This document shows positions 7,773 to 18,133 of a DNA stretch of 64,000 nucleotides, one piece after another (the first letter of the stretch is position 1; the number at the start of each line of letters is the position of its first letter). The stretch covers positions 2,455,367 to 2,519,366 of the forward strand of contig NZ_JAEVYN010000002.1 of the NCBI RefSeq assembly GCF_016807185.1. The letters run 5' to 3'. The notes under the pieces are model-generated. The model was not told the DNA's origin. It made no database searches and saw only the letters and a list, made by a program, of their open reading frames with translations. Made by a program: the position numbers and the translations under genes. Source of the DNA: Leptolyngbya sp. Cla-17. GTDB lineage: Bacteria; Cyanobacteriota; Cyanobacteriia; Leptolyngbyales; Leptolyngbyaceae.

Positions 7773-8830
7773 TGGGGCTATCTCATAAATATGACGACAG
7801 CAAGCCGTCAGCAAGGATTAAGAAACAGGATAAGGAAATGACCTTTGAACAGTGTGTAGAGGTAGTCCGCTTTCTGCGAAAATGTTGTGCACCCTACGCA
7901 AACAATCATTGTCGCAGATCAGATATGGCAGTAATGCGATCGTGGCAGCGATATTTAATCATTGCTATTTTAACGTACTGTCTACTCAGGCAGAGAGAGA
8001 TCCGTGAACTTGAGCTTGGAAGAACACTCTTCAGAGAGGATGGCTATCGAATTATTTTAGGACCAGAGGACAATAAAACTGGTGATGACCGAGATTTTCG
8101 TCTAGTCGATCTATTACCGTCAGAGGTAATCAATGATTTGAATCATTGGCTTGATCACTGGAGAGCTAACTTCATTAGTTTTGCACGCCAAGCAGTGAAA
8201 ACATTGGACACGTGGATAAATTTTCTTGGGTATGACAGAGGGGAAACGGAAAAGCAAATCAAGGATTTGTCTTTAGAGATCCAGACTAAACAAAATTCTC
8301 TGGGGGAGATTGATATTAAAAAGGCACAGAGGAAGTTACAAAGTCTACAAGCAGTGGTGAACTCCTGGCATAATGCACCATCGGTTCTCCAAAAAGAATA
8401 TGTCTTTCTAATTTTTGGAGGGACAACTGGCAAAGCTTCTAAGTGTCACCCATTATCTAGAGAAAATTTCAGAGATTTAGTTGTTTCTGCGGTCTACAAT
8501 GCAACCTCTGCGTTAATTGAGTTGGAACATCCCTTGTTCAAAGGATTAGACCCTAAACATACCAATCCACACTTTTATCGCAATATTGGTATCACTCATG
8601 AGCGGCGGCATGGCGATCCGTCAAAACGGGAAGCGTTTCATAAAGTAATTGGCAACTCCCCTGCTGAAGGAGATAAAACCTACAATGAAATGCATCCACA
8701 GGAGAAGACAGTCAAGGCAACAGGGTGGTGGAAACCTTTTAATGATGGAAGTGATACTATTTCTCAGATCCAAATGTTGTTGGAGCAGCTTCCACCGGAA
8801 GAACGTTTACAGCGGATTGCAGTCAGATAG
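7769..8830 (+). CDS. Tyrosine recombinase/integrase-like protein, 3' end replaced by IS630
   Basis: Tyrosine recombinases cut and join DNA through a phosphotyrosine. Seen here: LLRQREIRELELGR, resembling the box I arginine region; a central coiled segment; KGLDPKHTNPHFYRNIG with HERRH, resembling the box II His-x-x-Arg region; and TYNEM as a candidate for the tyrosine. The present frame ends in the left end of an IS630 element. Removing that element with one TA joins codon TTA (8807-8809) to 11025 and gives the native tail RLRDLL and a stop at 11043-11045. The change affects only the last residues, so the product may still work. The 353-residue frame overlaps the upstream gene by ATGA. Confidence 0.65.
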   Translation: MMGLSHKYDDSKPSARIKKQDKEMTFEQCVEVVRFLRKCCAPYANNHCRRSDMAVMRSWQRYLIIAILTYCLLRQREIRELELGRTLFREDGYRIILGPEDNKTGDDRDFRLVDLLPSEVINDLNHWLDHWRANFISFARQAVKTLDTWINFLGYDRGETEKQIKDLSLEIQTKQNSLGEIDIKKAQRKLQSLQAVVNSWHNAPSVLQKEYVFLIFGGTTGKASKCHPLSRENFRDLVVSAVYNATSALIELEHPLFKGLDPKHTNPHFYRNIGITHERRHGDPSKREAFHKVIGNSPAEGDKTYNEMHPQEKTVKATGWWKPFNDGSDTISQIQMLLEQLPPEERLQRIAVR

Positions 8831-9029
8831 AGGACAATGAAGGATTACAACGTTGGGTCAAAAATGAAGCCGTATTCCATAGACTTTCGAGAGAAGATTG
8901 TAAGTGCTATGGAGAAGGGTGATAGCTCGATCCGAAAAGTTGCTGACAGCAAAGCGGGCAGCAAGAGTTGCGTCGAGAGATGGATGATTCAGAAGCGCAC
9001 AGAAGGTCACGTCGTTCCCCTTTCATCAT

Positions 9030-10220
9030 GTAGGGTTGATTCATTCTAGCCAGAGGGAAAGTCCAGCATGGGCAATAACTGATTCAAGTCATTGCTGAAG
9101 CGGTCGATGGCAGCCGTAATCGAGTGATGCCCTGCTCGACGAAATAAGGTAATTACTAGATTGCGAATGAACGCCATCAAGGTAGCAGCAGGTTTCGCTG
9201 CAATCGAGCTTTGGTCTTCGCCGAGCACGACATCTTTGACCCAATGCAGCGGATTCTCAATCCCCCAATGCGACCGAATGCGGGCTTGCAAGGCATCTGC
9301 CTGCTGCGACCAACTGGTGATGTAGTATCGACGCTCATAGTACGGTTCTCCCTGGCGCTTGCCCAGGCGGATCACCTCCACTCCTTGTTGAGCACCGCTC
9401 CAAAGGTGCTTCAGACTATCTGGCAAGGGAAAAACCGCAGCAATTCGGGTCGTTTGACGGTCCCGCGTCTGTTCGGCATCAAGATGAATACTGAACACCG
9501 TATCCCTCTGAGCCAGGTCTTGTAATTGCTGATAAAGCGTTTTCTGATTCGCTTTCACACTAATCACGTAATCATTTCCTTGGCTGTGAATTAATTCCAC
9601 GGGTTTTTTTGAGTGTGCAATGCGTCCAAACTCACCGTTACCCCAGATAACTGCAAATGTTCCAGCAGTTCATAGACCGCCTTAATCTCGCTCTGATGCT
9701 GATTTTCAAAGACGGCTTGTCCCACCACCAGTCCCTGTTCTAACTGAAACACTGACACGACATTGACAAAGTTTTGCTGTGCCGTGTCAGTGTCGGTGAG
9801 CGTGTTCTTTAAGCTTTTGCCATCCACTGCACAGTTGTTTCCAGCTTTAACCAATCCGGCACTCTGCGCCCATTGGTTAAAGGCGGTTGCGACTGCATTA
9901 AAGTCAATCTCCATCAACAAGCGTCGAATGGTGGAATAACTCGGTAACTGCGCTCGGCGCAAGCCTAAGCGCTCTGCCAGATGCTCCTGGTGGCGGAGCA
10001 TGAAGCGCGATAAACCCCGATACCCTCGGTAGCCACTCATCGTGCCCAGAATGATTAACAGCAGAAACACCCACAGGGGATAGCGCTGTCCAGCACCGCG
10101 ACGATGGTCTGGAATCGTTTGCAGAGCTTCTATCAAGGTCATGGTCGGATGGGAGGGACGCGAATTAATTGCTGCCTCTGTTAGCTTGAATTTTCTTCCC
10201 CTAGAATGAATCAGCCCTAC
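9030..10220 (-). mobile_element. ISAs1-family insertion sequence
   Basis: Inverted ends GTAGGGTTGATTCATTCTAG (9030) and its counterpart ending GCCCTAC (10220) bound 1191 bp. The host IS630 sequence breaks between GTTCCCC and ATAAGCAGG, as shown by the intact copies. Nine bases (9021-9029) are extra at the left junction and are not duplicated at the right, so no clean target duplication is present. Confidence 0.88.
9046..10142 (-). CDS. ISAs1-family transposase in two frames
   Basis: The N-terminal frame (10142-9591) has TLIEALQTIPDHRRGAGQRY and the acidic residues VDGKSLKNT and SLDALHTQK. The C-terminal frame (9600-9046) has the QGNDYVISVKANQ, RSHWGIENPLHWVKDVVLGED and LRRAG-type blocks. ISAs1 transposases are normally one protein of about 370 residues. 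The frames meet at A-AAA-AAC, a classic -1 slippery heptamer, around 9605-9612. Either frameshifting restores the full protein or one base was lost from the A run. Confidence 0.85.
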
Positions 10221-11045
10221 ATAAGCAGGGTGGTTCGGTGAGTCCTGTGATGGAGCACAAAGACCAGTTAGTGGCGATCTTCGAGAACCAGCGCGATGCG
10301 ACCTTAGCGGAATATTGTGAGCTACTCTTTGATGAGACTGGGCTATGGGTTAGCCAAAGTACTATGTGCCGAACCTTTCAGAGACTCAATTTACCGCGCA
10401 AAAAAAAACGCTCCGCTCCAGCCAAGCCACCAGCGAACGAGTCCAACTCCTGAGACAGGAGTACTGGGCACAGGTGACGAGTATAGAACTCAAAGATTTA
10501 GTGTTTCTCGATGAGATGGGTGTTCTACTGGGACTCATGCGAACCCATGCCCGTGCTGCACCTGGGGAACGAGCGTATGACTTCAAACCTTTTTATCGGG
10601 GCAAGAAGGTGAGTGTCATGGGCGCGATTACCGTCTCAAAGGTGCTGGCTGTGATGACGATAGATCAGTCGATGGACGCGGTTGTCTTTGAGGTGTACGT
10701 CTCAAAGTGTCTTGTGCCTCAACTGTGGAAAGGGGCTGTCGTGGTCATGGATAACCTGCCTGCTCACAAGGTAAAAGCCATTGCACCTTTAATTGAGGCG
10801 GTTGGAGCGAAGGTTCTGTATCTGTCTCCTTACTCTCCCGAATTTAATCCGATTGAGCATTGGTGGTCACAGTTAAAGGCTTTCCTAAGACAGTTCTCGC
10901 CGACAACCTCGAAAAGGGTAGATACCCTCATTGCCACAGCGATGGATTTGATAGATCCTCAACATTTGCACAACTGGTTTGCACACTGCTGTTACTGTCC
11001 CTCTTAACACTGCAATCCGCCGTAAGATTGAGAGATTTACTTTGA

Positions 11046-11375
11046 TTTTCTATTCAAAGATCAATGGTATAAACCTGACTGCCTGACACAATCTTAGTCA
11101 ATGAAAGTCAAATCAAGGCTTTCAGGTGAGGGAACGAATTCGAGTAAACCAAACCTAGTCATAAAAATCTCGTTCAGCCCGCTTCAAGACAAAACAGGGT
11201 TGTGGGTCTTTGGAGAGCAATGCAATCGGGCGCAGGAGTTGCCGCCCTTTATGGACAACACCCACTCCGCTGAGTTTAACTCCGCTGCTATAACTGAGCC
11301 AAGCCTCAATTCACGTTTGCGATTGAGTTGAGCAGAGCGACATACAACCTAACCATTGAAGGAGAAATACACAAA
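11046..11375. other. Intergenic debris with a group II intron D6-like piece
   Basis: No gene is supported here. At about 11266-11287 the string CACCCACTCCGCTGAGTTTAAC matches one arm of the hairpin at 24198-24239 and the 3' end of the group II intron ending at 18133. AAGGAG at 11359-11364 is the ribosome-binding site of the following gene. Confidence 0.5.
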
Positions 11376-11816
11376 ATGACCGCGAACCTATGGACCGCTG
11401 AGCAAATGGATCATTTGTTTGAAACGGGATTTTTGACCCATCGAGACCGCGCCTTTTTTGGCATCTTGCGTTACCTGGGTGCTCGACAGCGTACAGTGAT
11501 TCGATTGACGGTTCAAGACGTGAATCTGATTGGGGGTTTGATTATATGCAGCGGTGATTTTTCAAAGACAGGTGAAACGCACTATTGTACGATTCCAGAG
11601 CCGCTCCAACGGTTATTAGAGTGCTACCATCCGCAGATAGAAGCGTTATTTCCAGATTGGATAGAGGGTGGGTCGCGCTCCCACTTACAAATTAGCAGGA
11701 TCTTGCAGGAAGCTTGTCTACGAGCCGATTTACCCTATGTTGGGGTTCATTATTTTAGACGCTGGCTATATCAGAATCTATTACAAAATGCCCAGGCTGG
11801 TGAGTCGGGGCAATAA
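11376..11816 (+). pseudogene. Tyrosine recombinase (phage integrase family), C-terminally broken
   Basis: ATG 11376 follows AAGGAG with suitable spacing. The product has LRYLGARQRTVIRLTVQDV (box I arginine), a beta-hairpin lysine in DFSKTGETHY and VHYFRRWL (box II region). It then ends at AQAGESGQ before any active-site tyrosine. A different frame just downstream reads LLDVESQAVSDH, similar to the usual end of such small cyanobacterial integrases, so a frameshift near 11790 probably truncated it. It is a separate gene from the recombinase at 7769. Confidence 0.7.
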
Positions 11817-11955
11817 ATTCGCGTATCGACCACTGATTCGGGTTGATGGAGCTTTTAGATGTAGAATCTCAAGCAGTTAGCGATCACAGAGATCTATCAG
11901 GCTATTGAAATTCATGTATCTTCTAATCAACTACCGAGTTGGTGAACTAGTAATA

Positions 11956-12315
11956 GGGGGATGACATCGTTCCTGAACATTAAGTGACACATCGGCTGAA
12001 ACCTTTATTAGGCAGTAGTTCCAGGAGACAATCTTTCAAGAAAATCATTGATCCGATGACGTTTGGGGGACGACAGGGGATACCAAAATCAATGGGATGA
12101 GGGCAATGGTCCACGTCCAAACTGTAGCGACCAAACCGATTAATGTGCTGCGTCCAATAAGGACTGAGCGCAGCGATAGTTTCGGGTTCAATGCAAACGA
12201 AACGAAGCAAGTTGGAAGGTCGCAGACAACCATTGATCAGTGCTACTGAAGATGGAAAAACCATACTACAGATGTGTTGGACTTTTTCTTACTACAGTTT
12301 ACTACAGTTGTAGAT
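11956..12315 (-). repeat. Tn3-type transposon end with tnpA 3' fragment, inverted copy 1
   Basis: The outer end starts GGGGGATGACATCGTTCC and continues with TTAAG, the pattern of Tn3-family terminal repeats. Inside it, on the minus strand, a frame reads LINGCLRPSNLL, ETIAALSPYWTQHINRFG and RYSLD, resembling the C-terminus of Tn3 TnpA transposases. About 350 bp of this end is present in inverted orientation at 15392-15737. The two copies enclose about 3.1 kb filled by other insertion sequences. Confidence 0.65.
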
Positions 12316-12512
12316 CCTCATCTCCGAGGCCGTCTCATATAAAGATTCAACGTCTCAAAAGTCAGCAGGGCTAAAATCGAACTAACCCAATCCTTCACAG
12401 TCCGCTACAACGCCCTAAACTCGTGAGACTGTCGCCTCGGTTAGTCCGACCGGAAACGCGCGCTCAACCAAGATAGGGCAACGGTGACACCCCTGTCTCA
12501 TCTTCTTGGCTA
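12316..12512. other. Short spacer inside the Tn3-type pair
   Basis: Nothing recognisable is seen between the Tn3-type end and the IS630 element. The DNA is presumably the residue of the original transposon interior. Confidence 0.4.
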
Positions 12513-13722
12513 GTGTTCAGTCAATCAAGAAGTGACGAGTAGAAGGAGTAAGATTGAGTCAGTCCTTTCAACGGTGCTGGTATGGTTAAAAAGTACATCG
12601 TTAACTTAAACGAAACAGAACGGCAGTCTCTCGAACAACTGGTCACGACCGGCAAACGAGCTGCCTACACGATCAATCATGCGCGGATTCTTCTGAAAGC
12701 GGATTGCAATCAACCGAACGGGAGTTGGCGTGACCAGGACATCAAAGATGCCTTTGACATTAGTTTGCGAACGATTGAGCGGGTGCGGCAACGATTTGTC
12801 GAAGAAGGTCTGGAAGCTGCGCTTAAAAGCCGTCCGGGTGGAGGACGAAAAAGAAAGTTGGATGGGGAAAGTGAGGCACATTTGATCGCATTGCGATGTA
12901 GTGAGGCTCCCGAGGGAAAGGGGCGCTGGACGTTGCGATTATTGGCAGATCAAATGGTGGAACTGGGGTATGTCGAACAGTTGAGTCATGAAAGCGTGCG
13001 ACAAGTGCTGAAAAAAACGAACTGCAACCCTGGCGGCAAGAGTGCTGGGTAATTCCACCGGAGCAAAACGCAGAGTTTGTCTGGCGAATGGAAGCAGTGC
13101 TGGACCTGTATCAAACAGCTTATAACCCCAACGTTCCAGTGGTTTGCATTGATGAGGCAACCAAGCAATTAGTCAAAGAAACCCTCGTTCCCATGCCAGC
13201 AGAGCGGGGACAACCGGAACGGGTCGATTATGAGTATGAACGCAACGGCACAGCGAACTTGTTTATGGTGAGTGAACCGATGGTGGGATGGCGGCGGGTG
13301 GAAGTGACAAAGCAACGCACAGCCCTCGATTATGCCCACTTGCTCAAAACCTTGGTCGATGTAGATTATGCCCAAGCCGACAAAGTGATCGTCATTGCCG
13401 ATAATCTCAACACCCATTCACCCGCTTCACTTTACAAAGCCTTTGAGCCAACCGAAGCGCAGCGAATTTTGAGCCGCTTGGAGTTTTGTCATACTCCTAA
13501 GCATGGCAGTTGGTTAAACATGGCTGAAATTGAACTGAGTATTTTGAGTCGTCAATGTTTGGATCGTCGCATTCCTGATATGGATGTGCTCAAGCGGGAA
13601 GTTGCAGCTTGGCAGGACAACCGCAATCATGAGGAAACCTGGATTGACTGGCGCTTTGCGACGGCGGATGCCAGGGTGAAATTAAAGCGGCTTTACCCGT
13701 CTATTAATAATTGACTAAACAC
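12513..13722 (+). mobile_element. Second type of IS630-family element
   Basis: Inverted ends GTGTTCAGTCAAT (from 12513) and ATTGACTAAACAC (to 13722) are flanked by TA on both sides (12511-12512, 13723-13724), giving a 1210-bp element. It is unrelated in sequence to the three 1013-bp IS630 copies in this window. Confidence 0.88.
12582..13714 (+). CDS. IS630-family transposase in two frames
   Basis: Frame 1 (12582-13052) carries the N-terminal helix-turn-helix region (IKDAFDISLRTIERVRQRFVEEG). Frame 2 (13088-13714, open upstream to about 13015) carries the DDE domain: CIDEATKQL, VIADNLNTHSP and NMAEIELS. They join at a run of seven A bases near 13012, where a -1 shift reads on as ELQPWRQECWVIPPEQ. 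Frameshifting could yield a full protein of about 375 residues; otherwise it is a recent one-base lesion. Both terminal repeats are intact, so it may still move. Confidence 0.85.
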
Positions 13723-13955
13723 TAGTTGCTTGACCGGCAAGCACTCAACCACTCGCTTCCACAAGAGCTTGCACAGTGCTGAAATCAGCTTCATTGTCTG
13801 CCACTACTATTGCTCGATGCAGCGGTGGCTAGCCAAAGCAAGGGCAACGCGAAGACCATTTTTACAGACAGTCGATCAGCGATGTCTGCGACTGTGCATT
13901 CTGGAGGCACCTCTACGGAATGAACCATTAGCAGTTTTCGCCACCGCATGGCTAA

Positions 13956-15331
13956 CGCTCGACGCTTGAAGTGGTAGAACTGGGCAATCGCTTGATGCCG
14001 TCGTCGCCATGAGGACCAATGCAACAGCTGTCGAGGACTCAATGGAGGCTGCCAAGCTAAGCGCCATAGCAAGTGACGCAGTTCAGCCACACTCAAGGGC
14101 ACACGGCCCATGCCTGCGACGGCTGCACCGGAGGGCGGTACTGGGCAGCAGTCACCGTTGAAAGCCCTTTTTTAGCCGCCTGCGCTCGCGTCACCGTTAA
14201 GAAAGCGTGGGCCAGTAGCGCTAACGTCATATGGCGATACCAGCCATTCCATGAACGCACTTCATACTCATCCAGCCCGACTTCCCCTTTGGCACTCTCG
14301 AAACAAACCTCGATCGTCCAGCGCCGACCGGCAACCTGCACCATCGTCTGCAAAGACGTTCCAGGCGGCGCAAACACCAGATAATAAGCCCAGTCTTCTG
14401 GGTGTTCGATGCCCCGTCGGACGAGTGCCCAGTGCTGCCAATCGCACCCTTTGGGACTGTTAATCGGCATACAAGTCCAGTCAAAGTAGCGTTCTCCCTT
14501 CGTGCCCGTCCCACAACTGAGCCGGTGCCATTCTTCAGCGGGCCAACTCATGGCGAGTTCCTCGATGCGCATCGATAGGGCATCGCGCCCAACGTTCTCT
14601 TTTGACCAAGTGGTCAGGACATACGCTTGATGCCGTGCTTCTAACCATTGCCGCAAGCGGGCATCGCGCCCGTAGACTTCATCCCCAGTCACCCAACGGC
14701 CTGGCAGTCCCGCCGCAAACGCCCGTTCTAACAGGCGTTGTGCCAGCATCGGCTTGGTCGCAAAGGCGGCCTCTGGCGGAATGCCAGCTTGAGCACATCG
14801 CTCTGGCTCATCCAGCCAACGTTGCGGTAGATACAGTGTTCGATCAATCAACGTGTAGCCATCGGCGGCGGCATAGCCGAGAAAGACGCCGACCTGACAG
14901 TTTTCAATCCCATTGCCGGTGCCACTGTACTGCGGTTGCACCCCAGCTGAGTGGTCGCCTTTTTTGAGAAAGCCTGTTTCATCGAGCACAAACACCGCTT
15001 CTCGATCGCCCAACGCTTCATTCACATAGGCTTGCACGTCGTCTCTCACTAAATCGGCATTCCACTGGGCTCGACCGAGGAGATGTTGCATCCCATACGG
15101 TGTGGGCTTGCCCAGTTGTTCTGCGATTTGCCAGCTATTCTTCCGCTCAGCTGCACTGAGCAATCCTTGCACATACTCTTTCGCGCGCTCTCGCAGCTCT
15201 GCGCGTTTGAAGCGCGGGGCCAGCCGAATCATGAGGGCATCGAGGTCGCTGGCCCAAGTCTCAAGCTGTTTCAGATTTGACTCGACCTCGGCTTCACTGA
15301 GGTCGATTTGGGCAAGGGCGAGAGTCATCAC
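13956..15331 (-). pseudogene. IS701-type transposase, frameshifted near the C-terminus
   Basis: The main frame (15331-14093) has FVLDETGFLKKG, GYTLIDRTLYLP, WVTGDEVYGRD and RWTIEVCFESAKGEVGLDEYEVRSW, typical of the IS701-like DDE transposases common in cyanobacteria (about 430-450 residues). After PSQAWAVCP the native continuation IPLSVAELRHLLWRL is found in another frame down to HFKRRA near 13956, so a frameshift near 14105 truncates the protein. Its terminal repeats were not resolved. It lies between the two inverted Tn3-type ends. Confidence 0.78.
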
Positions 15332-15391
15332 GCATCACCTAGAACACTGGTTTGACGCTGATTCTAGGCGAAATACAATCATAAATTCAAC

Positions 15392-15737
15392 ATCTACAAC
15401 TGTAGTAAAAAAAAGCCCACTCCATCTGTAGTGTGGGCTTTCCATCTTTAGTAGAACTTATCAATGGTTGTCTGCTACCTTCCAACTTACTTCGTTTCGT
15501 TTGCATTGAACCCGAAACCATCGCAGCGCTTAGTCCTTATTGGACGCAGCACATTAATCGGTTTGGTCGTTACAGTTTGGACATGGACCGTTGCCCTCCT
15601 CCCATTGATTTTGGCATCCCTGTCGTCTTCCAAAAGTCATCGGATCAATGATTTTCTTGAAAAATTGTCTCTTGGAAGTACTGCCTAATAAAGGTTTCAG
15701 CCGATGTGGTACTTAATTGCCAGGAACGGTGTCATAC
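15392..15737 (+). repeat. Tn3-type transposon end with tnpA 3' fragment, inverted copy 2
   Basis: This is the inverted partner of 11956-12315, with the same TnpA C-terminal residues LSPYWTQHINRFGRYSLD on the plus strand. The terminal repeat is cut after GGTGTCATAC by the group II intron. Joining across the intron (15737 to 18134) restores GTCATACCCC, whose complement begins GGGGTATGACACCG, matching the other end. The complete Tn3-type end therefore finishes at 18136. Confidence 0.68.
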
Positions 15738-18133
15738 GTGCGATTCGTTTAGCTGAAACAAGCGAAAGCTTGGGGATAGCTAGCAAGGAATAAAGGAGGT
15801 TAACAACTCAAACAACCTTGTAACTGAATAATCATGAGGGTGAAAGCCCCTCCCCACAAGTGCAGTGGTGACAGCATCACCCCTACGGTAGCGACTAGCC
15901 ATCAATCCGTAAAGCGGGGTGAAAAGGCGGTATCTGAGAGCCTTACTTGGAAACCCGTCGAGCAGAGAACCGATGAGTAACACCCGTGAAGATGCATTGA
16001 ACCATCGTCACCGTTAACCAGCCAAATCAGGCTGATAGGCTGGAGCCAAAAGGCAAAGGATAAGGGGTTGGCGTGTGTATGAGCGACCAATTGCACTCCC
16101 AATAAACCCGGTGGAGAGCATCACTCTAAGGGTTCTAATCAATGGTTATTCGGAACGAAGTAACTCACCATTTGCTCTTGCCCCCTGGGTCAGGCGGGCG
16201 AGTAGGTGCTAACCGCAAGCAAATGGTGAGAGGGATTGCCTAAGAAGCTAATGCCAGCGGGAAAGCCGCAGGATATGCAGACGTAGGCACGGTGATTTGG
16301 AATGAAGGGGAGTGATTAGCAATGAAAATGTCTAAAGCACGGGTAAACCCGATGATGGAATGGAACACGATCCCCTGGTGTCAGCTAGAGCGGCGCGTGT
16401 TTAAGTTGCAAAAGCGCATCTTCAAAGCCTCGCAGCGTGGCGATGTCAAGGCAGTTCATCGACTTCAAAAGACTCTGATGAGATCCTGGTCTGCCAGGTG
16501 TCTCGCGGTACGTCAGGTGACTCAGGATAACACTGGCAAGAAAACAGCCGGAATTGATGGAATCAAGCAATTGGTTCCATCCCAGCGGTTGAAACTGGTC
16601 AGTATGTTACACCTAACCCATCGAGCACAACCCGTTCGCCGGGTCTTTATTCCGAAGCCTGGAAGTTCGGAAAAGCGTGGGTTAGGTATTCCGACAATCC
16701 ATGACCGCTGTGTGCAGACATTGGTAAAGCTAGGACTAGAACCCGAATGGGAGGCAAAGTTTGAGCCCAACAGCTATGGGTTTCGACCAAGCCGCTCATG
16801 CCATGATGCGATTGAAGCGATTTTCAGTGCCATTCGGCAAAAGCCCAAATTCGTTTTGGATGCAGATCTCGAAAAATGCTTCGACCGGATCGACCAGTCC
16901 GCCTTGCTGGCAAAACTCAAGACCTTTCCAACGCTACGACGACAAGTTCAAGCTTGGCTAAGTGCTGGGGTGATGGAGAGAGGAGCACTGTTTCCGACCA
17001 AAGAAGGTGTGCCACAAGGGGGGTGTTGCTCTCCGTTGATGGCAAATATCGCCTTACACGGAATGGAGGCAGTGGTGAGCCAAGTCTCTAAGACGGCACG
17101 GCTCATTCGCTACTGTGATGATTTTGTGGTGTTACACGAAGATATTACAGTGGTACAAGCCTGCCAGCAGGCATTACAACAGTGGTTAGGTGGCATGGGC
17201 TTAACCTTGAAGCCAAGCAAAACCCACATCACGCATACCCTCAAACCATTTGAGGGACGAGTGGGATTTGATTTTTTGGGTATGCAGATTCGGCAATTCC
17301 ACGTTGGCAAATATCAATGCGGTAAATCTGGAACCCGAGGCAAGCATCCCCAAGCACTTGGGTTTAAGACTCTCATCAAACCCAGTCCCGCTAAGCTGAA
17401 ACAGCAACTTGAAGCAATCGGGTGCATTATCAAGACCCATCGAGCAGCCCCTCAAGCGGCATTGATTCGTCATCTGAATCCACGTATTCGAGGGTGGGCA
17501 AACTATTATGCATCCGTGGTCAGCAAAGCCTGTTTTGAGAAGCTTGACCATCTCATCTTTCAGCAACTGCGGGCTTGGGCACGTCGTCGTCATCCCAATA
17601 AGTCTCTTTACTGGATCATTCACCGTTACTGGAGAATGGAGAGTGGAGAGAATTGGCGCTTTAGCGTCACACTCAACGGACAACCGATGCACCTTCTCAA
17701 ACATCGTGATACGCCCATTGTGCGGCATATCAAGGTGCAGGGAAATCGAAGTCCCTATGATGGCGATTGGCTTTATTGGAGTACAAGATTGGGCAGCAAT
17801 CCAGAGGTGCCAACCCGAGTGGCAAGGCTACTCAAGCGCCAGAAAGGACAATGCCCAGCCTGTGAACTGTTTTTCAAAGATGGGGACCAGTTGGATATTG
17901 ACCACATTCTTGCACTCTCACAAGGGGGTAAGGACGAATACAAAAACCTCCAACTGCTCCATCGACACTGCCATGTGGTTAAGACAAAACGGGAAAGAGC
18001 AACCGTTCAATCCTAGTTGGTTCAGTAGGTATGCATGACAAGCACCAAATTGCTGAGGAGCCGTGTGAGGTTACAAGCTTCAAGCACGGTTCTGAAGACC
18101 AGCGGGGTGGGCGACTGCTCCGCTGAGTTTAAC
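15738..18133 (+). mobile_element. Complete group II intron (2396 bp)
   Basis: The 5' end GTGCG at 15738 fits the group II consensus. About 580 bases of structured ribozyme sequence precede the reverse-transcriptase gene. Domain V is seen at 18058-18092 (GAGCCGTG ... CACGGTTC). Domain VI is at 18101-18133 (AGCGGGG pairing CTCCGCT, with the bulged branch-point A at about 18126), ending in AC. Excision restores a Tn3-type terminal repeat, which fixes both boundaries. All parts look intact, so it may still splice and move. Confidence 0.85.
16322..18016 (+). CDS. ltrA: Group II intron reverse transcriptase/maturase with HNH domain
   Basis: The protein helps the intron fold and splice, and copies it into DNA targets. 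In 564 residues it has the reverse-transcriptase core (FIPKPGSSEKRGLGIPTI, YGFRPSRSCHDAI, catalytic RYCDDFVV, KPSKTHI), a maturase/thumb region (GWANYYASVVSK), and a C-terminal HNH endonuclease (CPAC, IDHILALSQGG, LLHRHCH). ATG 16322 lies a few bases after an AAGGGGAG-like site. The frame is intact and sits in domain IV of the intron. Confidence 0.95.
   Translation: MKMSKARVNPMMEWNTIPWCQLERRVFKLQKRIFKASQRGDVKAVHRLQKTLMRSWSARCLAVRQVTQDNTGKKTAGIDGIKQLVPSQRLKLVSMLHLTHRAQPVRRVFIPKPGSSEKRGLGIPTIHDRCVQTLVKLGLEPEWEAKFEPNSYGFRPSRSCHDAIEAIFSAIRQKPKFVLDADLEKCFDRIDQSALLAKLKTFPTLRRQVQAWLSAGVMERGALFPTKEGVPQGGCCSPLMANIALHGMEAVVSQVSKTARLIRYCDDFVVLHEDITVVQACQQALQQWLGGMGLTLKPSKTHITHTLKPFEGRVGFDFLGMQIRQFHVGKYQCGKSGTRGKHPQALGFKTLIKPSPAKLKQQLEAIGCIIKTHRAAPQAALIRHLNPRIRGWANYYASVVSKACFEKLDHLIFQQLRAWARRRHPNKSLYWIIHRYWRMESGENWRFSVTLNGQPMHLLKHRDTPIVRHIKVQGNRSPYDGDWLYWSTRLGSNPEVPTRVARLLKRQKGQCPACELFFKDGDQLDIDHILALSQGGKDEYKNLQLLHRHCHVVKTKRERATVQS

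Larger units (their letters stand above)
8837..11007 (+). pseudogene. IS630 transposase (copy A), split by ISAs1 and carrying a micro-inversion
   Basis: The first frame (8837-9020) encodes the N-terminal helix-turn-helix start MKDYNVGSKMKPYS. It resumes after ISAs1 at 10221 and passes through a run of A bases near 10400 into a second frame (10366-11007) carrying the DDE domain (FLDEMGVLLG, VVMDNLPAHK, HWWSQLKAFL). The A-run suggests frameshifted expression in intact copies. In this copy residues ARFAV of the recognition helix are replaced by DSKAG because 15 bp are inverted (8945-8959). Both the insertion and the inversion make it non-functional. Confidence 0.88.
8810..11022 (+). mobile_element. 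IS630-family element, copy A, interrupted by ISAs1
   Basis: The ends CAGCGGATTGCAGT (8810) and CTGCAATCCGCCG (to 11022) are inverted and flanked by TA (8808-8809, 11023-11024), the usual IS630 target duplication. The intact relative at 36453-37465 is 1013 bp. The extra 1200 bp here are the 1191-bp ISAs1 element plus nine bases. A third, truncated copy is at about 57004-57530. Confidence 0.9.
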
